Source: Bacillota bacterium
Lineage (GTDB): Bacteria > Bacillota > GCA-003054495 > Carboxydocellales > JAJZTU01
Assembly: GCA_021848765.1 (NCBI GenBank)
Contig: JAJZTU010000181.1
Coordinates: forward strand, 1-7,012
Length of the DNA: 7,012 nucleotides
Direction: 5' to 3'
Below are positions 1 to 4,657 of this stretch, piece after piece (within the stretch, counting starts at the first letter, position 1; every line of letters starts with the position of its first letter). A model generated the notes under the pieces. It had not been told where the DNA came from. It did not search any database and saw nothing but the letters and a program-made list of their open reading frames with translations. Both the position numbers and the translations under genes were made by a program.

Positions 1-100
1 GGAAATCAGCTCTTCCACTGAGGAGTCTGCCCAAATGGCCCAAAGCCTGGCCAAAATGGCTCATGAACTGAAAGAAATGCTTAAAAGATTTTCATATTAA
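1..100 (+). CDS. Methyl-accepting chemotaxis protein, C-terminal end only
   Basis: This is the 3' end of a gene that begins outside the window; the reading frame enters at base 2 and stops with TAA at 98-100. The 32 visible residues read EISSSTEESAQMAQSLAKMA and then HELKEMLKRFSY. This is the usual last helix of the cytoplasmic signalling hairpin of a methyl-accepting chemotaxis protein, with the polar S/T/E/A-rich heptads and a closing ELxxxLxxF segment. Such proteins pass ligand information to the CheA/CheW kinase complex. No CheR-binding pentapeptide is seen at the extreme C-terminus. The sensor domain is not visible, so the ligand is unknown. A stand-alone aromatic-sensing protein starts 134 bp downstream on the same strand, so the two may be functionally linked, but that is a guess. 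Confidence 0.85.
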   Translation, partial: EISSSTEESAQMAQSLAKMAHELKEMLKRFSY

Positions 101-124
101 TCCTGCTCTTTGTCTAACTGGTGT

Positions 125-167
125 GTTGAATGGGGGTGGTTTCATAGAAGACAGTTCATCATTCAAC
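125..167. repeat. 8-bp inverted repeat upstream of the V4R gene
   Basis: GTTGAATG (125-132) and CATTCAAC (160-167) are perfect inverted copies 27 bp apart, in the 134-bp gap between the chemotaxis gene and the V4R gene. There is no T-tract after the right arm, so it does not look like a normal intrinsic terminator. It could be an operator or an mRNA hairpin. An 8-bp match in a short AT-rich gap may also be chance. I saw no convincing sigma-70 or sigma-54 promoter in this gap. Confidence 0.3.
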
Positions 168-234
168 CAAGGATTCCCGCTAAAACAGTAAGGGCAAGCT
201 CGCATTCCAAGTAAAAATCAAATGGAGGTAGAAA

Positions 235-831
235 ATGAAAGCAACTGATTTTAACTTTGCAAAAGACCTGCAGTTTGACCTGGCGACAGGCATGACTACC
301 TTTAAGGATAGCCGGTTGGTTATCTTTGATGCCAATGCCATTGGGCTGTTAAGGCAAAACTTAATTAAAGAACTGGGTATGTCCAAAGCGAGAGAATTGT
401 TTTTGAAATTTGGTTATCAGCACGGCTATTCGGACTTTATGCAAATGAAGATCAACTATCAATTTGAAACTGAAATGGACCTCCTGGCATCAGGACCGGT
501 CATTCATACCTGGGAAGGAATAGTTCAGGCGACACCCAATGAACTGCGCTTTAACAGAGCTACCGGAGAGTTTTACTTTACCGGTGTCTGGACGAATTCC
601 TATGAAGCAGAACAACATTTAACTTTTAATGAAATTTCCAGGGAACCGGTTTGTTGGACTTTAATGGGCTATGCTTCCGGGTGGTGCACTGCATTTTTTG
701 GTTCCAAACTAATTGCCGTTGAGCCGGTATGTGTAGGTAAAGGTGATGACCATTGCGAATGGAAAATTCAACCTCCTTCCGCTTGGGGTGATGAAGCCAG
801 GCCATACATTGAGGCATTAAAACAATTTTAA
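235..831 (+). CDS. Stand-alone XylR_N/V4R aromatic-compound sensor protein
   Basis: This 198-residue soluble protein matches the N-terminal sensor half of the XylR/DmpR/MopR family: XylR_N at about residues 8-100, then V4R (4-vinyl reductase fold) at about 110-180. The family's key residues are present at the spacing known from MopR (H106, W134, C155, E178, C181, C189), with a constant offset of 15. They are H91 (VIHTWEG) and W119 (GVWTNS) for the phenolic ligand, and C140, E163, C166 and C174 for structural zinc. The family normally continues into an AAA+ sigma-54 activator domain and a helix-turn-helix. Here the protein ends about 24 residues after the zinc site, with a proper stop and no remnant of those domains downstream, so it is a complete short form. 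It probably binds a phenol-like aromatic and signals to a partner. The start is set by GGAGGT at 224-229, 5 bp before the ATG. The partner is not known; the chemotaxis protein upstream and the small protein downstream are candidates. Confidence 0.93.
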   Translation: MKATDFNFAKDLQFDLATGMTTFKDSRLVIFDANAIGLLRQNLIKELGMSKARELFLKFGYQHGYSDFMQMKINYQFETEMDLLASGPVIHTWEGIVQATPNELRFNRATGEFYFTGVWTNSYEAEQHLTFNEISREPVCWTLMGYASGWCTAFFGSKLIAVEPVCVGKGDDHCEWKIQPPSAWGDEARPYIEALKQF

Positions 832-842
832 GGAGGATCCGA

Positions 843-1034
843 ATGGCTGAAAAACTTTTGTTGTACTACAAATACATTTCTGAAGTAGCAGGGGTTGCCG
901 GGAAAATGAAATTGGCCCAGGAAACAAAAATCCCTTCCACACAAGCTTCTATGGAGGCGGATAGTCCCCAAAATATAGCTTTGTTTAAGCAAGCCATAGA
1001 AAAAATCACCGGAAAACCTGCACCCCATTTATAG
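843..1034 (+). CDS. 63-residue protein of unknown function, coupled to the V4R gene
   Basis: I do not recognise this family. The protein starts MAEKLLLYYKYISEVAG and ends with GKPAPHL. It has two helix-prone, amphipathic halves around a Pro/Ser/Thr-containing turn (about residues 30-43), no cysteine, no signal peptide and no membrane segment. Support for a real gene is strong: AAGGAGG at 830-836 overlaps the stop codon of the V4R gene and lies 6 bp before the ATG, and the two genes are 11 bp apart. A terminator follows 35 bp after its stop. This argues for translational coupling and a shared transcript. A small accessory or partner of the V4R sensor is the simplest idea, but only the gene arrangement supports it. 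Confidence 0.8.
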   Translation: MAEKLLLYYKYISEVAGVAGKMKLAQETKIPSTQASMEADSPQNIALFKQAIEKITGKPAPHL

Positions 1035-1069
1035 AGCCTAACCAATTCCCTGATTAAATGATGTTTGCT

Positions 1070-1112
1070 AAAAAGCCTGCCTCCGCTGTCTTTATGCGGA
1101 AGCAGGCTTTTT
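1070..1112. terminator. Bidirectional intrinsic terminator between convergent operons
   Basis: The left arm 1070-1086 pairs with the right arm 1096-1112 across a 9-nt loop, giving 16 base pairs with a single C-A mismatch (1081/1101). The stem ends in A5 on the left and T5 on the right, so transcripts from either strand would carry a GC-rich hairpin followed by U5. It serves the V4R/small-protein transcript on the + strand and the two-component operon on the - strand. The kinase stop codon (1092-1094) lies in the loop and its last five sense codons form the right arm. Confidence 0.88.
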
Positions 1113-3344
1113 CAGCGGCAGGGTGAAAAAGAAGCTGCTGCCTTGCCCAGGTGAACTCTCTGCCCAGACGGTACCCCCGTGGGCTGTGATGATTTCCCGG
1201 GCGATAGTCAGGCCCAGGCCGCTGCCGCCAAGGGGTTTCCGGCGGGATTTGTCTACCCGGTAAAACCTGGTGAAGATGTGGGGGAGGTGTTCCGGGGGGA
1301 TGCCTGCCCCAGTGTCTTTTAGTTCAACGAGAATGTGGCCTGCAGAGTGGTCTTGGCCCAGGCCGGTACGCAAGGTAATGGCGCCACCGGCGGGTGTATG
1401 GTTAATGGCATTAACCACCAGGTTGGCGAAGACCCGGTCCAGGCGGTCAGGGTCTATACGGATTTCCGGAAGATTGACCGGGACTTCCAGGACGAATTCC
1501 AGGCCTGCCCTGATGATGTCCGGCGCTACTTTTTTAGCGGCAGAGGTAATGGCTTCGGTGGCCGGGATGGGCACAAAATCCATGGGGAGTTGGCTGGATT
1601 CCAGGCGGCTGAGCACGAGAAGGTCATTAATCAGCCGGTTTAAGTCCAGGGTTTTGCTATGGATGATGTCCAGGTATTTTTCGGCGTCCCCGGGTTCAGC
1701 AGCGATACCGTCCCGTAGCGCTTCCACATAGCCCTGAATCAGGGTGATGGGAGTTTTCAGGTCGTGGGAAATGTTGGCCAGGAGCTGGCGGCGGGAGTCT
1801 TCCATGCTCTGGAGGCGCTTGTTAGCCGCTTCCAGGTAGGTGTTGGTTTCAGCCAGTTCCGCAGTTCTTTCCTTTACCCGTCGTTCGAGATACCAGTTGA
1901 TTTCCACCAGTTTTTCGTTGAGGTCAGCTTGCTCACGGGCCTTGGCTTCCAGGTCGGCGAGCAGTTCGGCAATTTTCCGGGACATGGAGTTAAAGGTGCG
2001 GGCCAGGGTGGCAAGTTCGTCATGGCCGGTCTCGGGTATCTGGATGCCGATTTCACCCTGACTGATGGCTCTGGCGCCGGCAGTGAGGCGGTAAATGGGG
2101 ATGTCAACACTGTGGGCCAGGACGAAGGCTGCGGAAAGAGTCAGCCAGACCAGGAAGCCATCCCAGGCCAGGAGACGGCCGGTGATGAACATTACTGCCT
2201 GCTTGATTTGGGAGACCGCGGTTGTCGTGATGGGATTAGTTATTTCCCGGGCCGGAATCAGAAAGGCCAGATGCCAGTTAGTGGCTTTCAGGGGGGCTGA
2301 GAGCAGGTATTTTTCCTCTCCTCCTACCTTAAGGAGAGGCTGAGCCCTGTGGTTTTGGGTAATTGTCCTGATTGCCTTGCTCAGGTCAGGGTTGTCCAGG
2401 GAGTCCAGGGAAGTTCCCGGTAACGGGGTGATGCCTTTGATGGTGAAGTCGGCTTTGCCCTTTGCGGGGAGAGCTACCAGCCTACCGGTATCATCTACCA
2501 GAAAGGCGTAGGCCCCGGGCTCTTTGAAACCTATATTCAGCGCCCCTTTAATCATTTGCTCAATTGTGTAATCAGCGCCTACCACTCCGCGGAAAGTGCC
2601 ATCGGGAAGATAAACCGGTGCAACCGCGGAAGTCATCCAGCCCCTGCGGGTGATATCCAGATAAGGCCTGGTCCAGACTACTTTACGTTCAGGGTTGTTG
2701 CCGGGATCGGCTGAATAATAAAAGCTGTAATCCTGTACCTTAAAGTCAGGGCGCATCTGTCCTGAAGCGATTTCTTCAGGTATATTCAGAGCGGGATAGA
2801 TCCGCCAGGCAGATTCCCGGAGGACGATATACATGGTGACCAGGTTAGGATTTTGTTCTACTGCGTTGATGAGCAGGGCTTCCAGGTGTTTGGTGAGGGC
2901 CAGTCCGGCTTTGAGCTGAGCGGTCAGTGGGACGATGGAACTAATGCCCACATTGGACCTGCGGGCATGGGGCGGGACAGGCTCCCAGTAGTAGCCTGCT
3001 TTTTCTTTTTGTATTTTGAAAGCTCCGGGGATAGGACGAAAGCTTGCCCTGTAGCGAAAAATGTTTTCGGCCTGCTGTTGGATACTGCGGACAGAGGCCT
3101 GGATTTCGGCCATTTCCTTGTCCATTAGACGGGTCTGATTCAGGAGGTTGTCCTGCTGAAGTTTAAGCACATCATTAAGGATCTTTTCACTGGAGTTGTG
3201 GACTGTTTGCTGGATGCTGTGCTTGACTTGGGTCAGGGCAAACCAGGACATCAGGACTTGGGGAATTACTGCCAGGGCTATGAACAGGAAAAGAATCTTT
3301 TGGTAGAAGTTAAGGTGAAAAGACTTAAGTTTGCGCCAGATCAT
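1092..3344 (-). CDS. Membrane sensor histidine kinase with dCache, HAMP, HisKA and HATPase domains
   Basis: This is a 750-residue membrane sensor kinase. TM1 is at about residues 17-37, followed by a large extracytoplasmic double-Cache domain (about 40-390), TM2 (about 391-410), HAMP (about 411-465), a coiled-coil linker (about 465-518), HisKA and HATPase_c. The phosphoacceptor is H527 in SHDLKTP. The ATPase motifs are intact: N box around N641/N645, G1 DTGAGIP (677-683), F box FTRFYRVDKS (691-700) and G2 GGSGLGL (706-712). Cache hallmarks are WTRPYLD (224-230) and GVVGADY (253-259), where D258 is the conserved acid that holds a ligand amino group in amino-acid and amine Cache sensors. The start ATG overlaps the TGA stop of the response regulator (ATGA), preceded by AGGTGA, so the two are translationally coupled. 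It should phosphorylate the adjacent regulator. The ligand is unknown; its place beside an amine dehydrogenase locus makes an amine the first candidate. Confidence 0.97.
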   Translation of the reverse strand: MIWRKLKSFHLNFYQKILFLFIALAVIPQVLMSWFALTQVKHSIQQTVHNSSEKILNDVLKLQQDNLLNQTRLMDKEMAEIQASVRSIQQQAENIFRYRASFRPIPGAFKIQKEKAGYYWEPVPPHARRSNVGISSIVPLTAQLKAGLALTKHLEALLINAVEQNPNLVTMYIVLRESAWRIYPALNIPEEIASGQMRPDFKVQDYSFYYSADPGNNPERKVVWTRPYLDITRRGWMTSAVAPVYLPDGTFRGVVGADYTIEQMIKGALNIGFKEPGAYAFLVDDTGRLVALPAKGKADFTIKGITPLPGTSLDSLDNPDLSKAIRTITQNHRAQPLLKVGGEEKYLLSAPLKATNWHLAFLIPAREITNPITTTAVSQIKQAVMFITGRLLAWDGFLVWLTLSAAFVLAHSVDIPIYRLTAGARAISQGEIGIQIPETGHDELATLARTFNSMSRKIAELLADLEAKAREQADLNEKLVEINWYLERRVKERTAELAETNTYLEAANKRLQSMEDSRRQLLANISHDLKTPITLIQGYVEALRDGIAAEPGDAEKYLDIIHSKTLDLNRLINDLLVLSRLESSQLPMDFVPIPATEAITSAAKKVAPDIIRAGLEFVLEVPVNLPEIRIDPDRLDRVFANLVVNAINHTPAGGAITLRTGLGQDHSAGHILVELKDTGAGIPPEHLPHIFTRFYRVDKSRRKPLGGSGLGLTIAREIITAHGGTVWAESSPGQGSSFFFTLPLKKPASA

Positions 3345-4066
3345 GGGGTCACCTGCTCAATAAATTTGTAGCCTACTCCCCGGACAGTAACGATTCTTTT
3401 GGGGCAGGAGGGATCTTCTTCTACCTTTTTGCGGAGGTTGCGAATGTGGACCATCACAGTCCTGGTATCCCCGTTGTGGTCATAGCCCCAGATGCGGTCA
3501 AAGATCTGTTCGGTAGTGAGCACCTGGTTTGGGTTGCGGGCCAGGAGGGCCAAAAGTTGAAATTCCTTGGCAGAAAGGGACACAGGCTTATTGTGAAATT
3601 TAACCTCATGACTGCGAAAGTCGATCTCCAGGGCAGGAAACTTCAGGACCTGGCACGGGGAATCCTCAGGTTTAGCGGGAATGGAGCCTTGATGGAGTAC
3701 CCTGCTGCGGCGCAGCTGGGCTTTGACCCTGGCCAGCAGTTCGCTGGGGCTGAAGGGCTTGGTGACATAGTCATCGGCTCCGATGGCCAGGCCCAGCACC
3801 TTGTCCATCTCTAAACCCTTACAGCTTAAAAAAATAATCGGGCAATTGGTTTCCTTTCTTAATTGGCGGCATACTTCCAGGCCGTCCAATTCAGGGAGCA
3901 GGACGTCCAGAATTACCAGCTCGGGCTTTTCCCGGCGGTAGGTCTCTACAGCCGTAGCCCCGGAGGCGGACCAACAAGGGACAAAGCCTTCCTTTTTCAG
4001 GTAGAGTTTAATCAGGTCGGCTATTTCAGGCTCATCTTCCACAATCAGGATTTTCTCACCGGCCAT
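3341..4066 (-). CDS. OmpR/PhoB-family response regulator
   Basis: This 241-residue protein has a receiver domain (about 1-120) and a winged-helix DNA-binding domain (about 145-238). The receiver carries the acidic pair E10/D11, the phosphoacceptor D54 (VILDVLLPELDG), S81 and K103 (VTKPF). The effector domain shows the usual LSAKEFQLLALLARNP start, the recognition-helix region TRTVMVHIRNLRKKV, and the wing VRGVGYKF. AGAGGTGAT just upstream is the ribosome site and supports the ATG at 4064-4066. It is the first gene of a two-gene operon with the kinase and is divergent from the qhp operon. The tandem 11/22-bp-phased repeats in the shared control region fit the way PhoB/PhoP-class dimers bind DNA, so it probably controls the qhp genes and perhaps itself. 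This target assignment is an inference. Confidence 0.98.
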   Translation of the reverse strand: MAGEKILIVEDEPEIADLIKLYLKKEGFVPCWSASGATAVETYRREKPELVILDVLLPELDGLEVCRQLRKETNCPIIFLSCKGLEMDKVLGLAIGADDYVTKPFSPSELLARVKAQLRRSRVLHQGSIPAKPEDSPCQVLKFPALEIDFRSHEVKFHNKPVSLSAKEFQLLALLARNPNQVLTTEQIFDRIWGYDHNGDTRTVMVHIRNLRKKVEEDPSCPKRIVTVRGVGYKFIEQVTP

Positions 4067-4092
4067 TAAACATCACCTCTATCCCAGTTTCT

Positions 4093-4122
4093 CTTATGGC
4101 CGTTATTCTGCAATTAAGTTAA
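4093..4122 (-). promoter_or_regulatory. Candidate promoter of the two-component operon
   Basis: On the - strand, TTAACT (4122-4117) and CATAAG (4098-4093) are 18 bp apart, each matching the sigma-A -35 or -10 consensus at four of six positions. They would place the transcript start about 20 nt before the response regulator ATG. It is a weak match, as expected for a regulated promoter. The -35 overlaps a TTAACA motif (4119-4124, + strand) of the same type as the repeats nearer the qhp genes, which would allow autoregulation. Confidence 0.3.
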
Positions 4123-4145
4123 CAATTCCTTCGAAAATGTTGGAA

Positions 4146-4208
4146 TTTTAACAAAACTTAAGGTTTCTTTTAACAAAGCTTAGCCTGGTCTTTAGCCAGG
4201 CTTTAACT
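4146..4208 (+). promoter_or_regulatory. Tandem direct-repeat operator, probable response regulator binding array
   Basis: Two 15-bp copies of TTTTAACAAARCTTA lie at 4146-4160 and 4168-4182, differing at one base, with a period of 22 bp (two helical turns). Within and beyond them, TTA-type hexamers recur at about 11-bp steps: TTAACA 4148, TTAAGG 4158, TTAACA 4170, TTAGCC 4180, TTAGCC 4192 and TTAACT 4203. An isolated TTAACA is at 4119. PhoP of Bacillus is known to bind TTAACA-like hexamers repeated with about 11-bp spacing, and PhoB-family regulators bind same-face direct repeats. The adjacent OmpR/PhoB-type regulator is therefore the likely ligand. The last repeat coincides with a candidate -35 box for qhpC, as expected for an activator. 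Confidence 0.6.
4182..4202. repeat. Perfect 7-bp inverted repeat upstream of the qhp promoter
   Basis: AGCCTGG (4182-4188) and CCAGGCT (4196-4202) form a perfect palindrome with a 7-bp centre, immediately upstream of the candidate -35 box. It lies upstream of the likely transcript start, so it would act as DNA rather than RNA. It could bind a dimeric repressor or be part of the activator array it overlaps. It has no proper U-tract (TTTAACTTTG follows), so a terminator role is less likely. Confidence 0.45.
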
Positions 4209-4231
4209 TTGTCCGTTAATGTGTCTATAGC
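4203..4231 (+). promoter_or_regulatory. Candidate qhp operon promoter
   Basis: TTAACT (4203-4208) and TATAGC (4226-4231) are separated by exactly 17 bp, each matching four of six sigma-A consensus positions. The predicted start would be near 4237, leaving an 85-nt leader before qhpC. The poor -35 overlaps the end of the repeat array, which suits an activator-dependent promoter. A second AT-rich -10-like element, TTATAA at 4255-4260, has no matching -35 and is less likely. Confidence 0.35.
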
Positions 4232-4307
4232 AGCAACGCGTTTGGGCCGGACTCTTATAAAAACAGGTCAAAGTTGCCTGACGGGCAGTAGTTTTTTGAA
4301 ATATCAG

Positions 4308-4318
4308 AAAGGAGGTGG
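4308..4318 (+). promoter_or_regulatory. Near-perfect Shine-Dalgarno of qhpC
   Basis: AAAGGAGGTG is fully complementary to the usual 3' end of 16S rRNA, followed by G. The GGAGGT core ends 6 bp before the ATG at 4323. This fixes the start of qhpC at 4323 rather than at an in-frame TTG at 4209, whose extra residues would be encoded across the promoter region. Such a strong site suggests high expression of the small subunit. Confidence 0.9.
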
Positions 4319-4322
4319 AAAC

Positions 4323-4637
4323 ATGAAACATATTAAGTCCTTAAATCGCGGGGCCAGGAAGGCGGAACTGCATGCCAGGGGGGAAAAGCCGGAGGTTCAG
4401 GCCCATCAAATGCCCATGCCCTGCACTGCTGTTTTTGACCCCGGCTGGGAGAGTGACGCTTCAGGCTTTGGGACAATGGGGCTGTGTCAGCCCATGGAGC
4501 GGGACATTTACGGCTGCTATGGGGATTGCTGGTGGTCAGCCCAGATTCCTGACGGCCTGACCAATTTCTCCGGGTGGCATGAGACCTGTCCTGCGGCGTC
4601 CAGGGACTGGAAAAAACTTAAGTTCGTAGGAATTTAA
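4323..4637 (+). CDS. qhpC: Quinohemoprotein amine dehydrogenase gamma subunit (CTQ-carrying precursor)
   Basis: This 104-residue precursor carries the catalytic cofactor of QHNDH, which oxidatively deaminates primary amines outside the cytoplasm. It aligns closely with the mature Paracoccus gamma subunit, as I recall that sequence (FDPGWE, LCQPMExD, YGC, CWWxAQ, DWxKL). All crosslink residues of the family are present at the expected spacing. The thioether pairs would be C34-E43, C55-D61 and C69-D77, and the cysteine tryptophylquinone C65-W71; D77 is also in the position of the catalytic Asp. There is one extra residue between E43 and C55. Residues 1-27 form a basic leader (RGARK, ARGEK) without a hydrophobic core, like the leader removed from the Gram-negative protein after modification. 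C89 is an extra cysteine not in the Paracoccus sequence I remember. qhpA follows 20 bp later. The family assignment is very secure. Confidence 0.97.
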   Translation: MKHIKSLNRGARKAELHARGEKPEVQAHQMPMPCTAVFDPGWESDASGFGTMGLCQPMERDIYGCYGDCWWSAQIPDGLTNFSGWHETCPAASRDWKKLKFVGI

Positions 4638-4657
4638 TCCTGTAGGGAGGGAAGCAA

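Noticed and set aside
180..386. 68-codon - strand frame overlapping the V4R start
   Set aside because: It is antisense to the V4R ribosome site and first codons, with no domain and no convincing start signal.
1270..2343. Several + strand open frames of 73-178 codons opposite the kinase gene
   Set aside because: They are antisense shadows of a G+C-rich gene with full domain motifs; they have no recognisable domains and no convincing ribosome sites.
3446..4069. + strand open frames opposite the response regulator
   Set aside because: The regulator has all family motifs on the - strand; these frames are its mirror and show no independent signal.
4174..4211. Longer hairpin (CAAAG...CTTTG around the 7-bp palindrome) as an intrinsic terminator
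   Set aside because: The outer arms need an asymmetric internal loop, there is no U-run after the stem, and the element lies upstream of the likely qhp transcript start.
4209..4322. In-frame N-terminal extension of qhpC from TTG 4209 (38 extra residues)
   Set aside because: The extension has no ribosome site, crosses the candidate promoter, and the near-perfect Shine-Dalgarno at 4308-4318 points to ATG 4323, which gives a leader of the expected length.
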